This document shows positions 1 through 6,516 of a DNA stretch of 7,526 bases, one piece after another (position 1 is the stretch's first letter; every line of letters begins with the position of its first letter). The stretch lies in the NCBI GenBank assembly GCA_003453515.1, contig DMLD01000200.1, positions 13,534-21,059 of the forward strand. The letters are read 5' to 3'. The position numbers were made by a program, and so were the translations under genes. The notes beneath the pieces are model-generated. The model was not told the origin of the DNA. It saw only the letters and a list, made by a program, of their open reading frames with translations, and ran no database searches. This DNA comes from Lachnospiraceae bacterium. GTDB lineage: Bacteria > Bacillota > Clostridia > Lachnospirales > Lachnospiraceae.

Positions 1-1383
1 CCCGCCAGTGACAGCGAGGACGTGATGAGACAGCTGTGTCTTGGCGGTATGAATGTCGCAAGACTCAATTTTTCACACGGAACACATGCAGAGCACAAGG
101 ATAAGATCGATAAGCTGAAAAAGGTGAGAGACGAGCTGGAGCTTCCGATAGCGATCATGCTCGACACCAAGGGTCCCGAATACAGGATCGGCACCTTTAA
201 GGATCACAGGATAACACTGAACGACGGTGACAGCTTTGCCTTTACCTCTGATGAATGCGAGGGAACAAACGAGCGTGTCTCGGTCAGCTACAAGAATCTT
301 GCAAAGGAGGTCTCCGTCGGAGACACGATCCTTGTAAACGACGGGCTGCTCTCGTTTAAGGTAAAGAATATAAGCGGCAGTACTCTGAACTGTGAGGTAG
401 TCGTGGGCGGAGTGCTGTCCGACCGCAAGAGTATGAATTTCCCGAACCATGTACTTAAGGGGGATTTTCTGAGCGAGCAGGACAAGGAGGATCTGCTGTT
501 CGGCATCGAGAACGGAGTGGATTTTATCGCAGCCTCCTTCGTCTCGACAAGGGAGGATGTCGCATCCCTGCGAAGCTTTTTGGATGATAACGGCGGAAGC
601 GATATAGACATCATCGCCAAGATTGAGAACCGCTCGGGCGTTGACAATATCGATGAGATATGCGAGATCGCAGACGGTGTTATGGTAGCACGCGGTGATC
701 TCGGAGTTGAGATACCCTTTGTGGAGGTACCGTCGGTACAAAAATATCTGATAAAAAAATGCAGGCTTCTCGGAAAGCGTGTCATCACCGCGACCGAGAT
801 GCTCGAATCCATGATAGATAAGCCGCGTCCCACAAGAGCAGAGATCTCCGATGTGGCAAATGCGGTATATGACGGCTCGTCCGCGATCATGCTTTCAGGG
901 GAGACAGCCTCGGGCAAGTACCCTGCTTTAGCCGTAAAGAGTATGGCAGAGATCGCCGAGAGCACAGAAAAAACAATAGATTACAAAAAACGCTTCTCTT
1001 CCACTGACTATGCCATCAAAAACAACATCGACGCGGTATCTCACGCCACATGTGCGATGGCTATTGATACTAAGGCAAAGGGGATCGTCATCAGCTCTCT
1101 TTCCGGAATGACCGTCCGCATGGTGAGCCGTTTCAGACCGCCCGTTGACATCATCGGGATGACCACCTCCGTGAAGGCGTGGAGAAAGCTGAACCTAAGC
1201 TGGGGCGTAACGCCCGTGCTCAGCGAGGAATTCAATTCCGTTGATGTAGTGTTCTATCACGCCATGCAGAAGGCAAAGCAATTATTCGAACTCTCTGACG
1301 GCGACAACGTGATACTGACCGGAGGTCAGACAAACGGAAAATCAGGAAACACCAACACGATTCGTCTCGAAACATCAAACTGA
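1..1383 (+). CDS. pyk: Pyruvate kinase, 5'-truncated by the window edge
   Basis: Pyruvate kinase (EC 2.7.1.40) transfers phosphate from phosphoenolpyruvate to ADP, the last step of glycolysis, in the cytoplasm. The frame is open from base 1 and its first residues (PASDSEDVMRQ) match the stretch just after the usual N-terminal 'KIVCTLG', so the gene begins a dozen or so codons outside the window; the GTG at 22 is internal. Visible motifs are MNVARLNFSHG, DTKGPEYRIG in the A domain, the active-site signature DIIAKIENRSG with catalytic Lys at 619-621, MVARGDLGVE (682-711) with metal-binding Glu/Asp, and the TRAEISDVANAVYDG and SGETASGKYP motifs. The Glu codon at 271-273 (NERVSVSY) aligns with the residue that marks K+-dependent enzymes. 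The 460 visible residues end at the normal C-domain; the extra PEP-utilizer domain of Bacillus-type enzymes is absent. It converges on the epimerase gene. Confidence 0.97.
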   Translation, partial: PASDSEDVMRQLCLGGMNVARLNFSHGTHAEHKDKIDKLKKVRDELELPIAIMLDTKGPEYRIGTFKDHRITLNDGDSFAFTSDECEGTNERVSVSYKNLAKEVSVGDTILVNDGLLSFKVKNISGSTLNCEVVVGGVLSDRKSMNFPNHVLKGDFLSEQDKEDLLFGIENGVDFIAASFVSTREDVASLRSFLDDNGGSDIDIIAKIENRSGVDNIDEICEIADGVMVARGDLGVEIPFVEVPSVQKYLIKKCRLLGKRVITATEMLESMIDKPRPTRAEISDVANAVYDGSSAIMLSGETASGKYPALAVKSMAEIAESTEKTIDYKKRFSSTDYAIKNNIDAVSHATCAMAIDTKAKGIVISSLSGMTVRMVSRFRPPVDIIGMTTSVKAWRKLNLSWGVTPVLSEEFNSVDVVFYHAMQKAKQLFELSDGDNVILTGGQTNGKSGNTNTIRLETSN

Positions 1384-1390
1384 TGAAACT

Positions 1391-1431
1391 ATAAGCTCAA
1401 GGTCACCGCTTATGACTGCCTCCTTATAAGC
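1391..1431. repeat. ATAAGC / GCTTAT / ATAAGC triplet between convergent genes
   Basis: ATAAGC (1391-1396), GCTTAT (1408-1413) and ATAAGC (1426-1431) allow two mutually exclusive 6-bp hairpins that share the middle arm. The outer copies lie in an 11-bp direct repeat, TATAAGCTCAA (1390-1400 and 1425-1435). The first copy lies in the gap between the convergent stops, and the third is inside the 3' end of the epimerase gene. Minus-strand RNA from the 1391-1413 hairpin would be followed by AGTTTCATC, a poor U-tract. It may act as a weak terminator for one or both genes, but the stems are short. Confidence 0.3.
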
Positions 1432-2627
1432 TCAAAGCACATACGCCCTGTGTGATACGGGCATTTCCACGGCTCTACTATAGGCTTCCTTGATTCAGGC
1501 TCACCTTCGGGAGTGACCTCATAAAACCACTCCGAGCCCTCTCTTTTATCTATCAGATTATTTTTAATAAAATCCCACTCGGTCTTTACCGCCTCCAGAT
1601 ACTCCTTCTTGGCTGTGCGCTGATATCCGTTATAAAATCCGACGACCGTCTCAGCCTGCACCCACCAAACACGGCTCTGATCAACAACACCCTCGCAGCA
1701 CTCCGCGGGCATACCGTTTTCCGTAAATGCTTCCTTGTAGACCTCGGCAGTGAGATCCTCGGTTATCGGGTGAAGAAGCCCCGCATACCTCTCCCAATCC
1801 GCGGCATCGTTCTCCTCGAGCACCTCAAGTCCCCTGTCGATGAGCCATGCGGTCTCTATATCATGACCATAGGAATACAGATCTATCAATGAGTTATATT
1901 CATGGTCGAAAAACACTTCCTGCCTGTGCTTCTCGGGGTTATACATCTTTTCGGCAAATATATCGAGCATCTCCTTTAGCTTGTCCGCTACCTCATCTGC
2001 TTCATTCAAGACAGTCTTACCCGACTCATCCTTTGCACCGGAAACTCTGTAAAGCTCCGTATAAGCCTCAAACACATGCAATAGCGTGTTCATTGTTCTG
2101 GTCGCTTCAACGCCGTTCTCGGATAATTTCTCGTTTGACTCCGGCTTGAATTCTCTGGTAAACGCCTCGAGATAGCCGCCCTCGTCACGGCATTTTTCCT
2201 CAATGACATGATAGAGCATGTATGCTCTGTCAAGAGCCTCCTTATCCGAGCTCACCGCGTAGTAGCTTGACAGCGCATAGATAGCAAATGCCTGATTATA
2301 GGTGTGCTTGGTGGTATCATCGGGTTTCCCGTCATATGTCACCGACCAGTACACACCGCCGCACTCATCGTCAAAGCAAGCCCTTTTCATAAATTCATAA
2401 GCATGCCTTGCATGGTCTAAATACTCTTCCTTTTTAAAGACCATGTATGCGTTCGCAAAAAACCAGAGTATGCGGCTGTTGAGTATACATCCCTTGACTG
2501 CTTTCTTATCAAGATTTAATTCAAAGTCAAGATAACCGTAATATCCTCCATACTCATCATCTCTAAGGTTCTCCCAAAACGGGATCACATGCTCTGTAAA
2601 CTCCTTTTTTACCTCATCTGCTATCAT
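1410..2627 (-). CDS. Cellobiose 2-epimerase (N-acylglucosamine 2-epimerase superfamily)
   Basis: This enzyme (EC 5.1.3.11) reversibly epimerises C2 of the reducing-end sugar of beta-1,4-disaccharides, such as cellobiose to glucosylmannose, lactose to epilactose, or mannobiose to mannosylglucose. The 405 residues form an (alpha/alpha)6 barrel. They closely resemble the R. albus enzyme, as in the N-terminal IPFWENLRDDEYGGYYGYL and C-terminal EPWKCPYHTGRMC segments. Candidate active-site residues, inferred from motif spacing against characterised epimerases, are Arg52, Asn180, His184, His255 (SYGHDIE), Trp321-322, Trp387 and His392. It is somewhat longer than the R. albus protein (389 as I recall), apparently through an insert near residues 196-212. 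There is no signal peptide, so it is cytoplasmic. AGGAGG sits 5 bases before the ATG. The start overlaps the stop of a 35-codon ORF (ATGA). In mannan users this enzyme often neighbours a mannosylglucose phosphorylase; none is visible here. Confidence 0.92.
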   Translation of the reverse strand: MIADEVKKEFTEHVIPFWENLRDDEYGGYYGYLDFELNLDKKAVKGCILNSRILWFFANAYMVFKKEEYLDHARHAYEFMKRACFDDECGGVYWSVTYDGKPDDTTKHTYNQAFAIYALSSYYAVSSDKEALDRAYMLYHVIEEKCRDEGGYLEAFTREFKPESNEKLSENGVEATRTMNTLLHVFEAYTELYRVSGAKDESGKTVLNEADEVADKLKEMLDIFAEKMYNPEKHRQEVFFDHEYNSLIDLYSYGHDIETAWLIDRGLEVLEENDAADWERYAGLLHPITEDLTAEVYKEAFTENGMPAECCEGVVDQSRVWWVQAETVVGFYNGYQRTAKKEYLEAVKTEWDFIKNNLIDKREGSEWFYEVTPEGEPESRKPIVEPWKCPYHTGRMCFELIRRQS

Positions 2628-2731
2628 AGCGCCCTCCTGATCAAGCCTTTATTTTTCATAAATTCAAGGACTCTCTGAGCGTCCTTCCTGTGTGTGGTCA
2701 GCGTCGGATGACCGTCCGCCCCGCCCGACAC
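2624..2731 (-). CDS. Small ORF (35 aa) overlapping the epimerase start; possible gene remnant or leader
   Basis: A GTG-initiated frame with AGGAG (2739-2743) seven bases upstream runs to a TGA at 2626-2624. That stop overlaps the epimerase ATG as ATGA, so translation of the two could be coupled. The product starts with a Gly/Asp-rich stretch (SGGADGHPTLTTHRKD), continues as an amphipathic helix-like segment (AQRVLEFMKNKGLI), and is basic at its end. I do not recognise it. A second small ORF with its own strong ribosome binding site overlaps it upstream in another frame, so the pair may be one small gene broken by a single-base shift. Alternatives are the 3' end of a deleted operon partner or a translated leader. 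Codon usage alone cannot settle this at such a length. Confidence 0.35.
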   Translation of the reverse strand: MSGGADGHPTLTTHRKDAQRVLEFMKNKGLIRRAL

Positions 2732-2778
2732 TCCAGATCTCCTATTTTATGGGTTGGAAAACTGTCCGCGCGTATCAT
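2698..2778 (-). CDS. Small ORF (26 aa) with a strong ribosome binding site, overlapping the next small ORF
   Basis: ATG at 2778-2776 lies 5 bases after GGAGGGG (2784-2790), and the frame ends at TGA 2700-2698. The product begins MIRADSFPTHKIGDLE and then becomes Arg-rich, as expected after a frameshift. Moving back one base after codon 16 would continue directly into the frame of the 35-aa ORF, giving a protein of about 51 residues ending at the epimerase start. No known family is recognised. The ribosome binding site is the best evidence that something is or was translated here. Confidence 0.25.
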   Translation of the reverse strand: MIRADSFPTHKIGDLECRAGRTVIRR

Positions 2779-2822
2779 ATCAGCCCCTCCATGATGTGAT
2801 TTTTCAACATGATAACACAATT

Positions 2823-2860
2823 TCACTCTACGCATGCGAAATTTCGCATACGCAGAGTGA
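2823..2860 (-). terminator. 19-bp stem-loop after the nucleoside phosphorylase gene
   Basis: The arms 2823-2841 and 2842-2860 are near-perfect inverted repeats meeting at an AAATTT centre. Two positions differ: as minus-strand RNA these form G-U wobbles, so the whole stem pairs, whereas as plus-strand RNA they would be A-C mismatches. This supports a role in a minus-strand transcript. It begins 36 bases after the phosphorylase stop. The following minus-strand bases (AAATTGTGTTATC) are only modestly U-rich, so it may be a weak or factor-assisted terminator or a 3'-end stabiliser. Confidence 0.6.
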
Positions 2861-2896
2861 CAGCCGCGATTAGCAGCAAAAAGCGTTTCTTAAAAA

Positions 2897-3703
2897 TCAG
2901 ATCCTCTTCACAACTCCCTCTACAAGACGAATGAGCCTGTCACTCGCCTGATCGGCGATCTTTTGTATCTCCTCATGTGTGGTGGTCGTGTTTTCATTCT
3001 GTATTGCCATATCCGTCACACACGTGAGCCCCAACAGCCTGACGCCCATATGACGCAGCACCACAGCCTCACACGCCGTACTCATCCCCACGGCATCGGC
3101 TCCGAGCATGGCATACATCCTTGACTCCGCGGGAGTCTCATACGCCGGTCCGGTTATCTGTAGATATACCCCGTCGCAAAGCCCGATCCCCTCAGCGTCC
3201 GCTACCTCATGAAGGATACGTATATATTCCTTATCATATACACTGCTCATATCCGGAAACCTTGTTCCGAAGCTATCATCATTGGGTCCGATGAGAGGTG
3301 AGGGTACAAACGAGGTTATCTGATCCGATATTGCCATAAGAGTTCCGGGATGGAAGCTCTCGTTCAGTCCTCCCGCCGCGTTGGTCAGTATGATCGAATC
3401 GCAGCCGAGTCTTGCCATCACACGGACGGGGCTTACCACCTGCTCCATCGTATACCCTTCATAATAATGTACTCTTCCATTCATCAGTATCACGGGTTTA
3501 TCCCCAAGCATTCCGAAGATATACTCGCCCTTGTGTCCCTCAACTGTAGATCTCGGAAAGCCTTCAAGCTCCGTATATGATATTCGCTCCCTCACATCTA
3601 CCCTCTCTGAAAGCTTGCCAAGACCCGATCCCAAAACAATACCTGTCTCCGGTTTAAAATCAGTCTTGGATCTTATCTGTTCTACTATTGTATCAATACT
3701 CAT
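2897..3703 (-). CDS. punA: Purine nucleoside phosphorylase, trimeric (PNP/MTAP) family
   Basis: The enzyme cleaves purine nucleosides with phosphate to give free base and ribose- or deoxyribose-1-phosphate (EC 2.4.2.1, purine salvage). Its 268 residues are the usual length. Phosphate- and ribose-binding elements are present: GSGLG with Ser26, His57 in EGHKGE, Arg77 and His79 in NGRVHYYEGY, TNAAGG (107-112), Tyr188/Glu189 in GPAYETPAE, Met207/Ser208 in VGMSTACE, and His243 in THEE. Glu189 matches the base-binding Glu of inosine/guanosine phosphorylases. The partner position, normally Asn (human Asn243), is Asp231 (codon 3011-3013), which may shift base preference toward 6-amino purines. The segment after it (AIQNENTTTT) also departs from the usual AAG-type sequence. 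A GAGGA site lies 7 bases before the ATG. It follows the 115-aa membrane protein gene with a hairpin between them, so co-transcription is possible. Confidence 0.95.
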   Translation of the reverse strand: MSIDTIVEQIRSKTDFKPETGIVLGSGLGKLSERVDVRERISYTELEGFPRSTVEGHKGEYIFGMLGDKPVILMNGRVHYYEGYTMEQVVSPVRVMARLGCDSIILTNAAGGLNESFHPGTLMAISDQITSFVPSPLIGPNDDSFGTRFPDMSSVYDKEYIRILHEVADAEGIGLCDGVYLQITGPAYETPAESRMYAMLGADAVGMSTACEAVVLRHMGVRLLGLTCVTDMAIQNENTTTTHEEIQKIADQASDRLIRLVEGVVKRI

Positions 3704-3736
3704 AACCGCATCCTCACTTTCTTTTTGTTTTATTCA

Positions 3737-3764
3737 CGGCTATGTCAGTCTGCTGACATAGCCG
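3737..3764 (-). other. Perfect 12-bp intercistronic stem-loop
   Basis: CGGCTATGTCAG (3737-3748) and CTGACATAGCCG (3753-3764) are perfectly complementary around a 4-base loop. On the minus strand the structure starts 2 bases after the stop of the membrane protein gene and ends 33 bases before the phosphorylase ATG. The sequence after it on that strand is A-rich (TGAATAAAACAAAAAG), not U-rich, and no U-tract follows on the plus strand either. It therefore does not fit a standard intrinsic terminator. An mRNA 3'-end stabiliser or processing site, or partial attenuation of read-through into the phosphorylase gene, fits better. Confidence 0.65.
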
Positions 3765-3766
3765 AT

Positions 3767-4114
3767 TCACTCGCTCGGCGGCTCAGGTGATGCCGCCGCT
3801 CTCTCGTCAAGTGCCTTGATCCTGTCCTGGCACTTGACCATATCCTCGTCGAGCTTCTCGCTCTCCTTCACTTCATTGTTTCTGGTTCTCTTCTCAAGAC
3901 GATCGTATATCTTGAACCGCTTCATGTTCGACACCAGCAAAAATGTTGCGCCTATGAGACCTCCGAGCATTACTAGTATACCCAGCACGGAAGCCATGTT
4001 CAGCAAAAATACCCCAAGTACAAATCCCGCTGCAACTATGAGCACAACACAGGCGAGCATCAGATAAAACCTGATCTCCTCGGGATCCTTTTTCTCTTTT
4101 TTCTTCTTAGCCAT
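3767..4114 (-). CDS. Small membrane protein of unknown function, two predicted helices
   Basis: I do not recognise a family. The 115-residue product starts with a Lys-rich stretch (MAKKKKEKKD), has two hydrophobic segments at about 16-38 and 41-62 separated by a very short turn, and ends in a charged, probably helical or coiled-coil tail (64-105) with a Pro/Ser end. Basic residues on both flanks predict a hairpin with both termini in the cytoplasm. The start is supported by AAGGAG nine bases upstream, which overlaps the TAA of the galactanase gene; the 13-bp gap implies one transcript and probable translational coupling. Possible roles include an accessory to membrane or polymer uptake functions, but nothing in the sequence fixes this. 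Confidence 0.85.
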   Translation of the reverse strand: MAKKKKEKKDPEEIRFYLMLACVVLIVAAGFVLGVFLLNMASVLGILVMLGGLIGATFLLVSNMKRFKIYDRLEKRTRNNEVKESEKLDEDMVKCQDRIKALDERAAASPEPPSE

Positions 4115-4127
4115 AAGGCATTACTCC

Positions 4128-6329
4128 TTACTTTGATTCGGACACGGCAGCGTCATCGATCGCCATCCATCTTCCGCCGCCGAGCTTTATCTGCACGCTG
4201 AGCGTGACAGTATTTTTCCTGCTCTTGACCATGTCTTTGGTTATCTTGATCCCGGGCAGCTCAACCTTTACGTAGTTTTGCCAGCCGTCCGCGACCATGG
4301 GCTTTGACTTATACGTCCTGCCATCGCCCGTCTTTGCGATAAAAATTACCTTTTCACCCTTATCCTTACCGACCCCGACATCACCGTGCAGCTGTATGGA
4401 TGCCGTGTATGAGCCTGCCTTATCGATGGTGACCTCCTCACTTGTGAGGCTTCCCTTTACCTCTCCCTCTGCCCATATATTTATATACCCCTTTCCGGTC
4501 ACGGCGTTGTTCTTGGCGTCCTCAAACTCCTGATTGATACCGTCACCGTCTATGGTCCAGGTAGTAGGATCGGCTTCAAAGCTTCCATCGTATGATGCCA
4601 TATAGTTCGCAGCCTCGACTCTCACGGGACATCTGACAGTATAATCGGGATCCGCATCAAGCCTGCCCTCTACGTAGTAAAGCCCCTCTTTGGTCGTGTC
4701 GATATCCTTACCGCCATCGCCCCATGTGACGCTCTCATTCTTGGATGAGCCGTCGTTATAGACGATACTTACGGAGGAAGGAAGCTCTATCTCTCCTCCG
4801 GTGACAACATTTACCGTTTCTATGTTGTAACCGTCAGGGCGAACCTCGGCATCGCAGCCGTCGATCAGATAATTGTAAATATCGAGTGTACTCAACGGCT
4901 TACCGGTATAATCAAACCATGCCTGATTATCGACAGCCGAGCCGCCGTAGTACTTTCCGGCGTCGTTCGGATCATATTCACCGGAGTAGGACGAAGCCCA
5001 GCCCGAGCCGGTCAGATCCCAGAGCGCAGCGTTTTCCGCACGCTGCCTGTCATAATCCTTTCCCGACAGACCCTCGACGGAGTGTACCGGTATCCACGCA
5101 GGTTCCCAGTAAAACAGCCCGAGTCCCGCTCTTGACCCGTCACTCCTTGTCGTCTCTATGGAATTTACTGCCTCCGCGACAGTCCTTATCTCATCCGCCT
5201 GTCCCTGCTCGGTAAACCGGTACGGCATATCGGTGCTGTTTTTCTCCTCGGATACGGTGTTGCCCTGTCCGTCACCGTCGTCAAGCCTTGTAGCCCACGA
5301 GGTCTCAACCACCATAACATATTTATCATAATGCCTGGCAATGGAATCAAGTACATTTGTCAGGTTTTCGGGAGTTCCGTGCCAGTACGGATAGTAGGAG
5401 CTTGCAAACACATCATAGCTCACTCCCTCGCCGCCGTTATACGCCGCAAGCTGCGATGCGTAGCGCAGCTGCAGTCCCTCCTGCTGCGGCTCGGTAAAGT
5501 GTACAACTGCAAGTATGTCATCCCTGTAGTCGTGTATGGCGTCGCATCCCGCGTCTATCATCTTGTTGATGGAACTCATATTGGTCTCGCCGCACATGCT
5601 TCCGTTGGTCTCGTTGCCGACCTGCGCCATAGAAACCACCGCCCCGTCGGACTCGATCTCTCCCAGCGAAGCTGTTATAAACTTGGCTATCTCTGTTGCC
5701 TTTTTATCGGCGCTTAGCTTCGTCCACGCCTTTGGTACCATCTGCTTGGCAGGGTCAGCCCAAAAGTCCGAAAGGTGGAAATCTATCAGATTTTTCATAC
5801 CCGCGTTGGTCGCATAGGTAGCTATCTCCTTTGCCCTTTCTACCGTGTTGTTGCCGCCGCCGTAGCCTCTGCCCTTTGTATCGTGAGGATCGTTCCACAC
5901 TCTTGTGCGGATATAGTTGACACCCGATGCCGCCAACAGATCAAAGAAGCCCTGTCTGTCGACTATGTTTCCGTCCTTATCCCAGAAGCCAAGCTTCTCT
6001 GACTCATCTGATATGCTTTTGTTCTGCTCATCAAAGGCATCCATGATCGAAAGAACAGAGGATACATCGACTCCCCTTATCGATGACGGATTATAGTTTT
6101 CAAGCTTTTTTACGATAATATCAGATGAGTACTTTGCACTGTCCTCATTTACTTCACTCTCCGCGGCACTTCCGGTCGATGCAGCCGCACCCGTGACGGA
6201 CGATGCGCTCGTGCTCTCCGGTGTGTCTGCCCTTTTAGCTCCGCCGCACCCCGTAAGAGCTGTCACCACAAGCGAAAGACTGAGAACGCCCGCAGCCAGA
6301 GCTCTCCTGTTTTTCAGATCATATCTCAT
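4128..6329 (-). CDS. GH53 arabinogalactan endo-beta-1,4-galactanase, lipoprotein with C-terminal Ig-like and CBM61-like domains
   Basis: This enzyme hydrolyses beta-1,4-galactan side chains of pectin (EC 3.2.1.89) at the cell surface. The 733 residues open with a lipoprotein signal (basic start, hydrophobic 11-25, lipobox LTGC with Cys28) and a Ser/Thr/Ala-rich linker to about 65. The GH53 barrel spans about 83-490: RGVDVSS, GVNYIRTRVWNDPHDTKG, the NLIDFHLSDFWADPAKQ block (Leu186 where Tyr is commoner), VGNETNG with acid/base Glu240, and VVETSWA with nucleophile Glu342. Residues about 505-575 resemble a bacterial Ig-like domain (LPSSVSIVYNDGSS, VTWGD). Residues about 577-731 resemble a CBM61-type galactan-binding domain, ending GGGRWMAIDDAAV. 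GGGAGGA lies 5 bases before the ATG, and a consensus promoter precedes it. It is the first gene of a likely operon with the 115-aa membrane protein. Domain boundaries, and especially the CBM family, are inferred by eye. Confidence 0.94.
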   Translation of the reverse strand: MRYDLKNRRALAAGVLSLSLVVTALTGCGGAKRADTPESTSASSVTGAAASTGSAAESEVNEDSAKYSSDIIVKKLENYNPSSIRGVDVSSVLSIMDAFDEQNKSISDESEKLGFWDKDGNIVDRQGFFDLLAASGVNYIRTRVWNDPHDTKGRGYGGGNNTVERAKEIATYATNAGMKNLIDFHLSDFWADPAKQMVPKAWTKLSADKKATEIAKFITASLGEIESDGAVVSMAQVGNETNGSMCGETNMSSINKMIDAGCDAIHDYRDDILAVVHFTEPQQEGLQLRYASQLAAYNGGEGVSYDVFASSYYPYWHGTPENLTNVLDSIARHYDKYVMVVETSWATRLDDGDGQGNTVSEEKNSTDMPYRFTEQGQADEIRTVAEAVNSIETTRSDGSRAGLGLFYWEPAWIPVHSVEGLSGKDYDRQRAENAALWDLTGSGWASSYSGEYDPNDAGKYYGGSAVDNQAWFDYTGKPLSTLDIYNYLIDGCDAEVRPDGYNIETVNVVTGGEIELPSSVSIVYNDGSSKNESVTWGDGGKDIDTTKEGLYYVEGRLDADPDYTVRCPVRVEAANYMASYDGSFEADPTTWTIDGDGINQEFEDAKNNAVTGKGYINIWAEGEVKGSLTSEEVTIDKAGSYTASIQLHGDVGVGKDKGEKVIFIAKTGDGRTYKSKPMVADGWQNYVKVELPGIKITKDMVKSRKNTVTLSVQIKLGGGRWMAIDDAAVSESK

Positions 6330-6400
6330 TATATTCCTCCCAAATAATACATACTGAAACGCCGGACAAATATCTTTCTCATTATCGGTCCAACACCAAG

Positions 6401-6429
6401 ATTATATACCAATGAGGGTATATTTTCAA
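6401..6429 (-). promoter_or_regulatory. Sigma-A promoter of the galactanase gene
   Basis: On the minus strand, TTGAAA (6429-6424), a 17-bp spacer and a perfect TATAAT (6406-6401) form a consensus housekeeping promoter. Transcription should start near 6394, giving a leader of about 65 bases before the ATG at 6329. Confidence 0.85.
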
Positions 6430-6451
6430 GGGGTTTCACAAAGGAAATCCC
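6430..6451. promoter_or_regulatory. Inverted repeat abutting the galactanase -35: candidate regulator site
   Basis: GGGGTTTC (6430-6437) and GAAATCCC (6444-6451) are complementary at 7 of 8 positions around a 6-bp spacer and directly adjoin the -35 hexamer. A dimeric activator bound here could contact RNA polymerase, and galactan-responsive control would make sense for this gene. The regulator is not identified, and the repeat is short enough to be fortuitous. Confidence 0.35.
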
Positions 6452-6487
6452 ACAAACATAGACTCCTTCACCGGTGATACATAGCTA

Positions 6488-6516
6488 TTGACGATACCCG
6501 GATAAAAATATATAAT
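6488..6516 (+). promoter_or_regulatory. Sigma-A promoter of the LRR-protein operon
   Basis: TTGACG (6488-6493), a 17-bp spacer and TATAAT (6511-6516) form a near-consensus promoter. Predicted initiation at about 6522-6524 falls inside a long palindrome and leaves a leader of about 62 bases. It is divergent from the galactanase promoter, with 58 bp between the two -35 hexamers. Confidence 0.85.

Noticed and set aside
22..24. GTG at 22 as the pyruvate kinase start
   Set aside because: Residues encoded by 1-21 match the conserved N-terminal region of the family and no ribosome binding site fits, so the gene extends beyond the window.
73..965. Two long minus-strand frames of over 220 codons (73-741 and 288-965) antisense to pyruvate kinase
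   Set aside because: They lie entirely inside an unmistakable pyruvate kinase, overlap each other, lack recognisable domains and lack convincing ribosome binding sites. They are shadows of codon bias.
2741..2822. Promoter for the small ORFs and epimerase (for example TTGAAA near 2797-2802 or an extended -10 TGTTATCAT)
   Set aside because: No pairing of -35 and -10 with acceptable spacing was found. The extended -10 alone is too weak to annotate.
4886..6002. Plus-strand frames (4886-5215, 5331-5717, 5536-5817, 5775-6002) within the galactanase gene
   Set aside because: All are antisense to conserved GH53 or linker sequence, mutually overlapping, and show no family signal.
1410..6329. Reading the epimerase and galactanase as one disaccharide pathway
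   Set aside because: Cellobiose 2-epimerase acts on reducing-end glucose or mannose, whereas galactanase products end in galactose. The phosphorylase gene and two hairpins also separate them. Shared carbohydrate lifestyle is the most that can be said.
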